Position numbers and translations under genes: made by a program. Positions 15,578 to 24,550 of a stretch of DNA of 64,000 nucleotides are shown here, piece after piece; positions within the stretch are counted from its first letter, which is position 1; the number at the start of each line of letters is the position of its first letter. Origin of the DNA: Massilia norwichensis (GTDB lineage Bacteria; Pseudomonadota; Gammaproteobacteria; Burkholderiales; Burkholderiaceae_D); assembly GCF_024753245.1 (NCBI RefSeq), contig NZ_JANUGX010000004.1, forward strand, positions 186,001 through 250,000. Reading direction: 5' to 3'. The notes under the pieces were generated by a model. That model ran no database searches, had not been told where the DNA came from, and saw only the letters and a program-made list of their open reading frames with translations.

Positions 15578-17233
15578 TCACTTGCTCGCCAGCGCCAGCG
15601 CCACCGCAGCCGTAGGAGCCGGAGCCGGAGCCGCACCAGGCGCCGCATCCCAACCGCCACCCAGCGCACGAATCAGGGCCACGGTCGTGATCGCACGGTC
15701 GCCGCGCAGCTGGACCGCGCTGCGCTCCACCGCCTCCAGGTTGCGCTGCGCGTCCAGCAGCTCCAGGTAGCCGGAGCGGCCGGCATCGTACAGCTTCTGG
15801 GCCAGGTCGGCCGAGCGCCGCGCGGCAGCCAGGGCCTGCTCGATCTCCGCCCCCTGCCCCGCCAGCACGCGCAGGCCGGCCAGCTTGTCCTCGACTTCGG
15901 CAAACGCCACCAGCACACTCTGGCGGTAGCTGCCCACTGCCTCTTCCAGCGCGGCCTCGCTGCGCACCACGTTGCTGCGATTACGGCCGCCGTCGATCAG
16001 CGGCATCGCCAGCGTCGCGCCCAGCAGCCAGGAACGGCTGCTCCACTTGAACACGTCGCCGAAGGTGCCGGCCACGCCGCCGCCGTCGGCACCGATGCTC
16101 AATGCCGGGAACATCGCGCTACGGGCCACGCCGATGCGCGCATTGGCCGCTTCCATCGCGCGCTGGGCGCCGGCGATGTCGGGGCGGCGCTCCAGCAGAC
16201 TCGATGGCAGCCCGGCCGGGATCAGCGGCAGGCTGACAGTGGCTTCCAGCGGATCGCTGACGGTGCCGAAGTTCGAGGCCGGCTGGCCGAGCAGCACCGC
16301 CAGCGCATGTTCCGCGGTGGCGCGCTGGCGCTGCAGGCCGATGGCCTCGGCGCGCGCGGTCGACAGTTCCGTTTTCGCCCGCGACAGATCGAACTCGCCG
16401 ATGTCGCCCAGCTCGAAGCGGCGGCCGGTGACGCGCACGCTCTCCTCGCGCAGACGCACGGTCTGGTTCACGGTCGCGATTTCGGCGTCCAGCGCGCGCA
16501 GCCGGAAATAGGTCTGGGCGACGTCGGCCTGCAGCGACAGCAGTACCGAACGGAAGGTCGCCTCGGTAGCAAGCGCATCGCCGCGCGCCGCTGCCACATT
16601 GCTCGACACGCGGCCAAACAGATCCAGTTCATAACTGGCGCTCAGGGATGCGCGGTAGCTGGTGGCCGGCGCGATCGCCGTGCCCGGCGCCACGTTGGCT
16701 TCCAACGGCGACAGGCGTGCCCGCTGGGCGCCGACACCGACCCCGACCTGCGGGACGCGGTCCGCTTCGGCGATGCCGGCAATGGCCCGCGCCTGCTTCA
16801 CGCGCGCCGCCGCCACCGACAGGTTCTGGTTGCTGGCCGTGGCCTGGGCAATCAGGCTGTCGAGTCGGGAGTCCTTGAACGCCTTCCACCATTCGCCACG
16901 CGGCTGGGCTTCGGCCGGCTGCGCGATCTTCCAGGTACTGCCGTCGGCAGCGCTGCGCACCGCTTCAGGCGATGCAGCGGGGGCCACCAAAGCCTCCTTG
17001 AACGCCGCCGGCGTCGCTACCGAAGGCTGGTGGAAGGCAGGCGCCGCGCAGGCGCTCAGCAACAGGGCCGCCAGCACGGTGGCGAAGCGCGGCGCGAACT
17101 TCGCCACGGTCTTCACCAGCGGCTGCGCCACCGTGCGGCGCTTCGGCCGCGCCAGCGCTTCATCGAGAGCCCGATCCCAGGCCTGCTCGGCCTGCGGCGT
17201 CGGGTGAACCGGATCGATCATCGTTACACTCAT
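15578..17233 (-). CDS. RND efflux outer-membrane lipoprotein, NodT/OprM family
   Basis: A TolC-like outer-membrane factor with two OEP repeats (about residues 115-310 and 330-520). Typical blocks are WWKAFKDSRLDSLIAQATAS, LDLFGRVSSNVAAARGDA, RRPDIAGAQRAMEAANARIG and LYDAGRSGYLELLDAQRNLE. A lipobox (LLLSACAA) is present but is preceded by about 60 residues from the ATG at 17233, much longer than a normal signal-peptide n-region. That ATG overlaps the stop of the RND pump gene (ATGA), which favours coupling, but an internal GTG (VKTVAKFAPRFATVL) would give a normal signal peptide. Last gene of the efflux operon. Confidence 0.9.
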   Translation of the reverse strand: MSVTMIDPVHPTPQAEQAWDRALDEALARPKRRTVAQPLVKTVAKFAPRFATVLAALLLSACAAPAFHQPSVATPAAFKEALVAPAASPEAVRSAADGSTWKIAQPAEAQPRGEWWKAFKDSRLDSLIAQATASNQNLSVAAARVKQARAIAGIAEADRVPQVGVGVGAQRARLSPLEANVAPGTAIAPATSYRASLSASYELDLFGRVSSNVAAARGDALATEATFRSVLLSLQADVAQTYFRLRALDAEIATVNQTVRLREESVRVTGRRFELGDIGEFDLSRAKTELSTARAEAIGLQRQRATAEHALAVLLGQPASNFGTVSDPLEATVSLPLIPAGLPSSLLERRPDIAGAQRAMEAANARIGVARSAMFPALSIGADGGGVAGTFGDVFKWSSRSWLLGATLAMPLIDGGRNRSNVVRSEAALEEAVGSYRQSVLVAFAEVEDKLAGLRVLAGQGAEIEQALAAARRSADLAQKLYDAGRSGYLELLDAQRNLEAVERSAVQLRGDRAITTVALIRALGGGWDAAPGAAPAPAPTAAVALALASK

Positions 17234-20200
17234 TTTCTAGCTCCTTCGAATTCGCCACCGAGGCCCGTGACCGGTACGCCATGGATGACCGGTTTGCCGA
17301 GGCGCAGTGCCAGGGACCGCAGCAGGACGTAGAACACCGGCGTCAGGAACAAGCCGAAGAAAGTCACGCCCAGCATGCCGGCAAACACCGCCACACCCAT
17401 CGCGTGGCGCATCTCGGCGCCGGCGCCGTGCGAGAACACCAGCGGCAGCACGCCCATGATGAAAGCGATCGAGGTCATCAGGATCGGACGCAGACGCAGG
17501 CGGCAAGCTTCCAGCGCGGCGGCGACGACGCTGCGGCCATGCTGTTCCAGCTCCACCGCGAACTCCACGATCAGGATCGCGTTCTTCGAGGCCAGGCCGA
17601 CCAGCACGAACAGGGCGATCTGGGTGAACACGTTGTTGTCGCCGCCGGTCAGCTTCACGCCGGTCAGCGCGCACAGGATCGACATCGGCACGATCAGGAT
17701 CACGGCCAGCGGCAGCGTCCAGCTTTCGTACTGCGCGGCCAGCACCAGGAACACCAGCAGCACGCACAGCGGGAACACGTAGATCATGGTGTTACCGGCC
17801 AGGATGTCCTGGTAGGTCAGATCGGTCCATTCGTAGGCGATCCCCTTCGGCAGCACTTCGCGGGCGATCTCCTCCATCGCGGCCTGGGCCTGGCCCGAAG
17901 ACACGCCCGGTGCCGGGCCGCCGTTCATCTCGGCGGCGACGTAGTTGTTGTAGCGCTGCACGCGGTCCGGGCCGTAGGTGTCCTTGACCTGCATGATCGA
18001 GGACAGCGGAATCATCTCGCCGGTGCCGGAGCGGACCTTCAGCTGGGCGATCTGCTCGCGCTGCGAACGGAACGGCGCGTCGGCCTGCACCCGCACCTGG
18101 TAGGTACGGCCGAACTGGTTGAAGTCGTTCACGTACAGCGAGCCGAGGTTGATCTGCAAGGTCTGGTTGATCTCGGCCAGCGACACGCCCAGCTGCTTGG
18201 CCTTCACGCGGTCGACGTCGGCGAACAGCTGCGGCACGTTGATCTGGTAGCCCGAGAACACGCCGGCCAGGCGCTTGTCGGTGGCCGCCTTCGCCATGAA
18301 GGCCTGCACCGCCTTGTTCAGCTCATCGTAACCGAGGTTGCCGCGGTCTTCGATCATCATCTTGAAGCCGCCCGTGGTGCCCAGGCCGTTCACCGGCGGC
18401 GGCGGCAGCACCATCACGAAGGCATCTTCGATGACGCCCATGCGCTTGTTGACCTCCGCGGCGATGGCGTCGGCGCTCTGGGTCTTGCCCTTGCGCTCGT
18501 CGAAGGGTTTCAGGGTGACGAACACGATGCCGGCGTTCGGCGCATTGGTGAAGCCGTTGATCGACAGGCCCGGGAAGGCGACCGAGGATTCCACACCCGG
18601 GATCTGCCTGGCCACGTCCGACATCTTGCGGATCACCTCATCGGTGCGGTCCAGCGAGGCGGCGTCGGGCAGCTGCGCAAAGCCGATCAGGTAAGCCTTG
18701 TCCTGTGCCGGCACGAAGCCCGGCGGCACCGCCTTGAACATGAAGATACCGGCGATCGCGAGCAGCGCATACACACCCAGCGAGGCGCTCTTGCGCTTCA
18801 GGACGGCCTTCACGCCGCCTTCATAGGCATGCGAGGAACGGTGGAAGAAGCGGTTGAAGCCTTTGAAGAAGCGGCCGAACACGGCATCCATGCCGCGCGT
18901 CAGCACATCCTTCTTGGCGCCATGCGGCTGCAGCAGCACCGCCGACAGGGCCGGGGCCAGGGTCAGCGACAGGAAGGCCGAGATCACGGTCGAAATCGCG
19001 ATTGTCAGCGCGAACTGGCGGTAGAACTGGCCGGTCAGGCCCGACACGAAGGCGATCGGCACGAACACGGCGCACAGCACCAGGGCGATCGCGATGATCG
19101 GACCGGACACCTCTTTCATGGCCTGCACGGTGGCGTCGTGCGGGCTCAGGCCGTTCTCGATATTGCGCTCGACGTTTTCCACCACCACGATGGCATCGTC
19201 GACCACGATACCGATCGCCAGCACCAGGCCGAACAGCGAGAGCGTATTGATCGAGAAGCCGAAGGCCAGCATCACGGCAAAGGTACCGACCACCGACACC
19301 GGCACCGCCAGCAGCGGAATGACGGAGGCGCGCCAGGTCTGCAGGAACACGATCACGACCAGCGCCACCAGCACCACCGCTTCGATCAGGGTGTGGACCA
19401 CGGAGTCGATCGATTCGCGCACGAACTGGGTCGGGTCGTACACGATGCTGTAGCTCATCCCCTGCGGGAAGTCCTTCGACAGCTCTTCCATCTTGTTGCG
19501 CACATCTAGCGACAGCTGCAGCGCGTTGGCGGTCGGCGACTGGAAGATCGGGATCGCCACGGCAGACTTATTGTCGAGCAGCGAACGCAGGGCATACGAG
19601 TTCGAGCCCATCTCCAGGCGCGCCACATCTTTCAGCAAGGTGGTGGCGCCATCCGGGCTGGTCTTCACGACGATGTTGCCGAACTCCTCTTCCGACTGCA
19701 GGCGGCCCTGGGTATTCACGGTCAGCTGGAAGTCGGCGCCCTTGGTCGGACCCTGGCCGACCACGCCGGCCGCGACCTGCACGTTCTGCTCGCGGATCGC
19801 GTTCACGATGTCGCTCGCGGTCAGGTTGCGCGCGGCGACCTTCTGCGGATCGAGCCAGACGCGCATCGCGTAGTCGCCCGAACCGAACAGCTGGACGTCG
19901 CCCATGCCGGTGATGCGCGCCAGCTGGTCCTTGACGTTCAGGGTCGCGTAGTTGCGCAGGTACAGGTCGTCATAGCGGCCGTCCGGCGAATTCAGGTGCA
20001 CCACCATCGTGATGTTGGGCGAGCTCTTGACCGTGGTGACACCGATCTGGCGCACCTCTTCCGGCAGGCGCGGCAGCGCGCGCTGGACGCGGTTCTGCAC
20101 GGCCGTCTCGGCCTGCTCGACGTTGGTGCCGATCTTGAAGGTCACGGTCAGCTGCAGCGCGCCATCCGAGGTGTTCTGCGAGGTCATGTAGAGCATGTCC

Positions 20201-20424
20201 TCGACGCCGTTGATCTCCTGTTCGATCGGGGTGGCGACGGTTTCCGCGATCACCTTCGGGTTCGCGCCAGGATACTGGGCGCGCACCACCACGGACGGCG
20301 GCACCACTTCCGGGTACTCGGAAATCGGCAGCTGGAAGATCGAGATGAGGCCGGCCACGAAGACGATGACCGACAACACCGCCGCGAAGATCGGCTTGTC
20401 GACAAAAAAGCGTGAGATGTTCAT
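17230..20424 (-). CDS. RND multidrug efflux permease, HAE1 family (MexF/OqxB-like)
   Basis: A 1064-residue inner-membrane pump of normal HAE1 length. Evidence: the N-terminus MNISRFFVDKPIFAAVLSVI, the TM4 proton-relay stretch GIVVDDAIVVVENVERNIE with paired aspartates, the porter-domain start SEYPEVVPPSVVVRAQYPGA, and C-terminal FVLVGLASKNAILIVEFA. The MexF/OqxB subgroup is inferred from the overall sequence; the substrates are unknown. It works as a trimer with the adaptor encoded 15 bases upstream and the outer-membrane factor encoded by the overlapping gene downstream. The divergent LysR gene is the likely local regulator. Confidence 0.95.
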   Translation of the reverse strand: MNISRFFVDKPIFAAVLSVIVFVAGLISIFQLPISEYPEVVPPSVVVRAQYPGANPKVIAETVATPIEQEINGVEDMLYMTSQNTSDGALQLTVTFKIGTNVEQAETAVQNRVQRALPRLPEEVRQIGVTTVKSSPNITMVVHLNSPDGRYDDLYLRNYATLNVKDQLARITGMGDVQLFGSGDYAMRVWLDPQKVAARNLTASDIVNAIREQNVQVAAGVVGQGPTKGADFQLTVNTQGRLQSEEEFGNIVVKTSPDGATTLLKDVARLEMGSNSYALRSLLDNKSAVAIPIFQSPTANALQLSLDVRNKMEELSKDFPQGMSYSIVYDPTQFVRESIDSVVHTLIEAVVLVALVVIVFLQTWRASVIPLLAVPVSVVGTFAVMLAFGFSINTLSLFGLVLAIGIVVDDAIVVVENVERNIENGLSPHDATVQAMKEVSGPIIAIALVLCAVFVPIAFVSGLTGQFYRQFALTIAISTVISAFLSLTLAPALSAVLLQPHGAKKDVLTRGMDAVFGRFFKGFNRFFHRSSHAYEGGVKAVLKRKSASLGVYALLAIAGIFMFKAVPPGFVPAQDKAYLIGFAQLPDAASLDRTDEVIRKMSDVARQIPGVESSVAFPGLSINGFTNAPNAGIVFVTLKPFDERKGKTQSADAIAAEVNKRMGVIEDAFVMVLPPPPVNGLGTTGGFKMMIEDRGNLGYDELNKAVQAFMAKAATDKRLAGVFSGYQINVPQLFADVDRVKAKQLGVSLAEINQTLQINLGSLYVNDFNQFGRTYQVRVQADAPFRSQREQIAQLKVRSGTGEMIPLSSIMQVKDTYGPDRVQRYNNYVAAEMNGGPAPGVSSGQAQAAMEEIAREVLPKGIAYEWTDLTYQDILAGNTMIYVFPLCVLLVFLVLAAQYESWTLPLAVILIVPMSILCALTGVKLTGGDNNVFTQIALFVLVGLASKNAILIVEFAVELEQHGRSVVAAALEACRLRLRPILMTSIAFIMGVLPLVFSHGAGAEMRHAMGVAVFAGMLGVTFFGLFLTPVFYVLLRSLALRLGKPVIHGVPVTGLGGEFEGARK

Positions 20425-20439
20425 GTGATTGGTTCCTTC

Positions 20440-21666
20440 TTATTTTGCGTCTGCCATGGCCAGCTGCCCGTCCTTCGCAGCCTTGCCGGCGCCGTTGGCC
20501 CCACCGAGGTTCGCCACCATCGGCACGGTCTGCGCGGTGATCGGCGAACCCGGACGCACGCGCTGCAGGCCATTGACGACGATCTTTTCGCCCGGCTTCA
20601 GGCCGTTCTTCACCACGCGCAGGCCGTCCACCACCGGACCCAGCTTCACTTCGCGGTATTCGGCCTTGCCATCCTTGCCGACCACGAACACGAACTTGTG
20701 GCTCTGGTCGGTGCCGACCGCGCGGTCGCTGATCAGCAGCGCCGGCTTCTCGACGCCGCCGCCGATCTGCACGCGGGCGAACAGGCCCGGCGCCATCACG
20801 TCATCCTTGTTGGCGAAGGTGGCGCGCATGCGCACGCTGCCGGCGCGGGTGTCGAGCTGGTTGTCGACGAATTCCAGCTTGCCCTCGTGCGGGAAGCCCT
20901 CCTCGTTGGCCAGGCCGACCTTCACCATGACCGGCTGGCCGCTGTGGGCTTGCGAGCGCACGCGCAGATAGGTTTCTTCGTCGCCGTCGAAGCTGGCGTA
21001 GATGCGGTCCGTCGAGACCACGGAAGTCAGCAGGCTGGAAGCGTCGACCAGGTTGCCCAGCGTGATCTCGGCTTTCGAGACGCGGCCGTCGATCGGCGAG
21101 ACGACGCGGGTATAGGCCAGGTTCAGCTTCGCGGTTTCGTACTGGGCCTGGGCGGCGCGTGCGTTCGCTTCCAGTTCCTTCTGCGCGGAGGCGCTGGCAT
21201 CGTATTCGCGCTGGGCGATGGCCTTGTCGCCCAGCAGGCGCTCGGCGCGGCCCAGTTCCAGCTTCGCCAGCTCGGCTTTCGCACGGGCGGCCTTGGCGGC
21301 AGCGTCGGCGCGTTCGGCCTCGGCCTGGAAGGGGCGCGGATCGATCACGAACAGCACATCGCCCTTCCTGACCGTGGCGCCGGGCTTGAAGTTGACGGCG
21401 GTGATGAAGCCGGATACGCGCGGGCGGATCTCGACATGTTCGACGGCTTCCAGACGACCCGAGAATTCCTGGGTGTCGGCAATCGGCTTCTCGACCACGA
21501 CGGCGGCCGACACCGGCGGCCCGGCCTGCGCCTGGGTCTGGGTCTGGGCTTCGGCGGCCTTGCCGGTGGCATCCGAACAGCCGGCGATGGCGAGCGCGAC
21601 GCCGGCAGCACCGAGCGCCAGCACAAGCGGTCGCACGGCAGTACGTAATTGATGAATGGATTTCAT
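20440..21666 (-). CDS. RND efflux membrane-fusion (adaptor) lipoprotein
   Basis: A 408-residue periplasmic adaptor: lipobox LAIAGC near residue 28, the barrel-sandwich start RLEAVEHVEIRPRVSGFITA, an alpha-hairpin rich in Ala/Lys/Glu (AAKAARAKAELAKLELGRA), the lipoyl half SPIDGRVSKAEITLGNLVDA and the C-terminal VNGLQRVRPGSPITAQ. I chose MKSIHQLRTA as the start because it gives a lipoprotein signal and sits behind GGAGGGCTC. It links the RND pump to the outer-membrane factor. A gap of nearly 200 bases to the upstream gene may hold a second promoter. Confidence 0.93.
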   Translation of the reverse strand: MKSIHQLRTAVRPLVLALGAAGVALAIAGCSDATGKAAEAQTQTQAQAGPPVSAAVVVEKPIADTQEFSGRLEAVEHVEIRPRVSGFITAVNFKPGATVRKGDVLFVIDPRPFQAEAERADAAAKAARAKAELAKLELGRAERLLGDKAIAQREYDASASAQKELEANARAAQAQYETAKLNLAYTRVVSPIDGRVSKAEITLGNLVDASSLLTSVVSTDRIYASFDGDEETYLRVRSQAHSGQPVMVKVGLANEEGFPHEGKLEFVDNQLDTRAGSVRMRATFANKDDVMAPGLFARVQIGGGVEKPALLISDRAVGTDQSHKFVFVVGKDGKAEYREVKLGPVVDGLRVVKNGLKPGEKIVVNGLQRVRPGSPITAQTVPMVANLGGANGAGKAAKDGQLAMADAK

Positions 21667-21772
21667 GGATGAGCCCTCCGATCTTGAAAACTTATTAATA
21701 ATTAGGCGAAAGCGGTCTCTTCCGGTCATGCATGCGGGATGCAGACGGAAACACAGGAAAAAACGGGGCCTG

Positions 21773-21792
21773 CGTGTCCGAAAACGGACACG
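21773..21792. promoter_or_regulatory. Perfect inverted repeat upstream of the efflux adaptor gene
   Basis: CGTGTCCG-AAAA-CGGACACG, an 8-bp perfect palindrome arm with a 4-base centre. It lies between the hydrolase-fold gene and the adaptor gene. It could be an operator or a partial terminator: on the minus strand a T-run begins about 10 bases past the stem. I cannot decide from sequence alone. Confidence 0.5.
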
Positions 21793-21859
21793 TTGTTCTG
21801 GTTTCAGGTACTTCTAAGCGCTACCGGCCAGACGTTCCAGCCGGATGATCCGTGACGGA

Positions 21860-22732
21860 TCAGCTGCCGGGCGGGGCGTTGTCGGATTCGAGCCCAGCGA
21901 TGAAATTGGCAATTTCGTGCAAGGCATGCCCGGTACAGGCACATTCGTTACGGGCGTTCGGTTCCTCGATGCGCGCGGGTGCCATCCGCCGCACCGTGGT
22001 CTTCACCCCCGCGTTGATCAGCTTCGCGCCGTAGGCTTCGGCCTCGTCGCGCAGCGGGTCGTCGTCGGCCGACAAAATCAATGCCGGCGGCAGGTTCTTC
22101 AATCGGCTCGACTGCAGCGGCGAGGCATATGGGTGGCTACGATCGGCGGCGTGCGGCAGATAGCCGCGGTAGGCGGCCGCGCATTCGTCGAACACCCTGG
22201 CCTTGTCCGGGCAGGTCGGCATTTCGCGCATCGAGCAGCTCGACAGGCCGGTGTCGAGCATCGGCATGATCAGGATCTGGCCGGTCAATGCCGGGCCGCT
22301 GCGGTCGCGCGACATCATCGCCGCCACCGCCGCCAGGTTGCCGCCAGCCTCGATGCCAGCCACGATCAGGCGCTTGCCGGTCCAGCCGAGCTTGGTCTTG
22401 TTCTTCTTGGCCCAGTTGACCACCGCGTGCGCATCCTCGGCCGCCGCCGGGAAGGGTTTGACAGGGGCCAGTGTGTAGGTCGAAGACAGCACCACCGGGT
22501 AGCCGCTCGCGTCGGCGAGGCGGCGCAGGAAGCTGTCGGACTCGTCGAGGTCGCCCTCGTCGAAGCCGCCGCCGTGGAAGAACACGATCAGGATGTCGCG
22601 CTTGCCGTCCACGGCCGCGCGATACAGGCGACCCGCCAGCGGGCCTTCGAAGCCGCCGACCTCGATATCCTTCACCACCAGCTCGTGCTGGTCTTCCGCT
22701 ACCTGCTCATTGTTCAGAACAGCGGCATTCAT
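21860..22732 (-). CDS. Alpha/beta-hydrolase-fold protein (HSL family) lacking the catalytic serine
   Basis: A 290-residue protein with the hormone-sensitive-lipase family layout: the oxyanion motif HGGG at residues 53-56, TYTLAPVKPFPAAAEDA, and an acidic site DDDPLRDEAEAYGAKL. The nucleophile elbow reads GIEAG (126-130), so glutamate replaces the serine of GxSxG. The usual catalytic-His region near the C-terminus (APARIEEPNARNE) has no histidine at the expected spot. It is probably not an esterase; a binding or regulatory role is inferred. Its ATG overlaps the stop of the 54-residue secreted peptide gene, and it precedes the efflux genes on the same strand. Confidence 0.8.
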   Translation of the reverse strand: MNAAVLNNEQVAEDQHELVVKDIEVGGFEGPLAGRLYRAAVDGKRDILIVFFHGGGFDEGDLDESDSFLRRLADASGYPVVLSSTYTLAPVKPFPAAAEDAHAVVNWAKKNKTKLGWTGKRLIVAGIEAGGNLAAVAAMMSRDRSGPALTGQILIMPMLDTGLSSCSMREMPTCPDKARVFDECAAAYRGYLPHAADRSHPYASPLQSSRLKNLPPALILSADDDPLRDEAEAYGAKLINAGVKTTVRRMAPARIEEPNARNECACTGHALHEIANFIAGLESDNAPPGS

Positions 22733-22893
22733 TGCTGCGCTCCTTTGCTGGCCATCGCGTGCAACAGGGCCGAGTAGCCGACGGCTTCGCTGGCGGCGGC
22801 ATTGGCGTAGACGCCGGTGCCGAGCACGCCGGCCATCAACGTTACACTCAGTGCGAACGCCAGGCTGGCAAAGATTTCATCGATTCGTTTCAT
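22729..22893 (-). CDS. Small secreted or membrane peptide, 54 residues
   Basis: A 54-codon gene (MKRIDEIFASLAFALSVTLM, then AGVLGTGVYANAAAS, ending MASKGAQQ). The N-terminal half is a signal peptide or single membrane helix with an AxA-like site near residue 30-34. Its TGA overlaps the ATG of the hydrolase-fold gene (ATGA), and GGGGAACAG lies in front of its own ATG. It is the first gene after the divergent LysR gene, so it is probably the first product of the efflux operon or of a small operon before it. No family recognised. Confidence 0.65.
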   Translation of the reverse strand: MKRIDEIFASLAFALSVTLMAGVLGTGVYANAAASEAVGYSALLHAMASKGAQQ

Positions 22894-22920
22894 GACCTGT
22901 TCCCCTTCTCGGATGGCACT

Positions 22921-22970
22921 TTTATCAGTGACCGTGCCGACACTATAGACATGAACTAGAATCTGATAAA
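22921..22970. promoter_or_regulatory. Candidate LysR operator (spaced inverted repeat)
   Basis: TTTATCAG at 22921-22928 and CTGATAAA at 22963-22970 form a perfect 8-bp inverted repeat, 34 bases apart. It lies in the 121-base region between the small-peptide gene (minus) and the LysR gene (plus), the classical place for LysR control of both directions. Confidence 0.5.
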
Positions 22971-23014
22971 TACCGCAATCGCGAATCCATTATTCAGATC
23001 CCTGAACAATCCAA

Positions 23015-24016
23015 ATGAACAATAAGCTGCAAGCCATGGAAGTCTTTGTGCAAGTGGTCGACGCCGGCAGCTTCACGCGCGCGGCCGAAACCCTGCAGAT
23101 GCCGAAGGCCACGGTATCGACCCTGGTGCAGTCGCTGGAGACGGCGCTGTCGACCAAGCTGCTGCACCGGACCACGCGCCTGGTGACGGTCACCACCGAC
23201 GGCGCCGCCTATTACGAACGCTGCGTGCGTATCCTGTCGGACGTGCGCGACGCCGAGGAATCGCTGTCGCGCACGCGCCTGTCGCCGAGCGGACGCCTGC
23301 GCGTGGACATGCCGACCGGCCTGGCCAGCGAAGTGTTGATCCCGGCGCTGCCCGACTTCTTCGAGCGCTATCCGGACATCATGATGGAACTGGGTAGCAC
23401 CGACCGTCCGGTCGACCTGGTCGAGGAAGGCGTCGACTGCGCGATCCGCGGCGGCGACCTGGTGGACGGCAACCTGATCGCGCGCCGGGTCGGCGTGGTC
23501 AACTTCCTGACCGCGGCGTCGCCCGCCTACCTCGACAAGTACGGCGTGCCCAAGCACCCGCGCGATCTCGAACGCCACCGCTGCGTGAACTATTTTTCGG
23601 CCAAGACCGGCAAGATCTACGACTGGGATTTCCGCCGCGGCGAGGAGCGCATCGACATCGCCATGCGCGGCGTGATCGCGCTGAACGATTCGAACGCCTA
23701 CGTGCACGCGGGCCTGGCCGGCCTGGGTGTGATCCAGATGACCGACTACCTGCTGACCGAGCACGTGGCGGCCGGCCGCATGGTGCAGCTGCTGCCCGAC
23801 TGGACCAGCGATCCGCTGCCGGTGCACGTGGTGTATCCGCAGAACCGGCACCTGTCGGCCAAGGTGCGCGTGTTCGTCGAATGGGTGTCCGAGGTCTTCG
23901 CGAAACACCCTTACATGCATGTGCGCGCGACGCCACCGGTGCTGGCCAATGCGCTGCCGCTGGCGGCAATGGAAACCATCACGGCAGCCGCGGCGGCTGC
24001 TACCATGTCACCATAA
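23015..24016 (+). CDS. LysR-family transcriptional regulator
   Basis: A 333-residue regulator. The N-terminal winged helix-turn-helix (AMEVFVQVVDAGSFTRAAET, MPKATVSTLVQSLE, LLHRTTRLVTVT) and the periplasmic-binding-like effector domain from about residue 90 (GRLRVDMPTGLASEVLIPAL) are both complete. The sequence fits the CrgA/YafC-like branch common in betaproteobacteria. The alanine-rich last 30 residues are unusual. It is divergent from the small peptide/hydrolase/RND efflux genes and likely controls them; the inducer is unknown. Confidence 0.9.
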   Translation: MNNKLQAMEVFVQVVDAGSFTRAAETLQMPKATVSTLVQSLETALSTKLLHRTTRLVTVTTDGAAYYERCVRILSDVRDAEESLSRTRLSPSGRLRVDMPTGLASEVLIPALPDFFERYPDIMMELGSTDRPVDLVEEGVDCAIRGGDLVDGNLIARRVGVVNFLTAASPAYLDKYGVPKHPRDLERHRCVNYFSAKTGKIYDWDFRRGEERIDIAMRGVIALNDSNAYVHAGLAGLGVIQMTDYLLTEHVAAGRMVQLLPDWTSDPLPVHVVYPQNRHLSAKVRVFVEWVSEVFAKHPYMHVRATPPVLANALPLAAMETITAAAAAATMSP

Positions 24017-24033
24017 GACCAAGGAGACCAGAG

Positions 24034-24462
24034 ATGCGCACCATCGACACCCTGCTGGAACAGTACAGCGAAAGCCATCGCAACCCGACCAATGAGCTGA
24101 TCCATTTCGTGTGCGTGCCGGTGATCGTGTTCACGCTGCTGGGCATCCTGTGGAGCATCCATCCCGCCATCGCCGTCGTCGCCTGCCTGGCGGCGCTGGT
24201 CTATTACTTCAAGCTGTCGCGCCCTTTCGCCTTCGGCATGCTCCTGATGAGCGCCCTGATGCTGGCGATATTGGCCCTGATGCCACCGATGACGGTGCTG
24301 CCGCTGTCGATCGCGATCTTCGTGGTGGCCTGGATCGGCCAGTTCATCGGCCACAAGATCGAAGGCAAGAAGCCGTCTTTCTTCGACGACCTGCGCTTCC
24401 TGCTGATCGGCCCGCTGTTCGTGCTGGGCTTCCTGTACCGCCGCTTCCACCTGGCTTATTGA
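24034..24462 (+). CDS. DUF962/Mpo1-like membrane protein
   Basis: A 142-residue protein with four hydrophobic helices and the Mpo1/YGL010w signature: an N-terminal QYSESHRNPTNELIHFVCVP with the conserved His, WIGQFIGHKIEGKKPSFFDD, and LIGPLFVLGFLYR. The yeast homologue is an iron-dependent dioxygenase in fatty-acid alpha-oxidation; activity in bacteria is inferred only. AAGGAG precedes the ATG at good spacing. It follows the LysR gene by 17 bases and may be co-transcribed. Confidence 0.82.
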   Translation: MRTIDTLLEQYSESHRNPTNELIHFVCVPVIVFTLLGILWSIHPAIAVVACLAALVYYFKLSRPFAFGMLLMSALMLAILALMPPMTVLPLSIAIFVVAWIGQFIGHKIEGKKPSFFDDLRFLLIGPLFVLGFLYRRFHLAY

Positions 24463-24550
24463 GCGGTCCGCCCAGCTTTTCATGAAAAGAGTAGGCTAAA
24501 CAGGTCGCTGCAAGTGCAGCGTCGCCTGCCTACCGCATGAGGAGCCCACC

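Noticed and set aside
17281..19509. 742-codon open frame on the plus strand opposite the RND pump
   Set aside because: Low-complexity His/Arg/Gln/Asp composition typical of an antisense shadow; the minus strand encodes a complete HAE1 pump.
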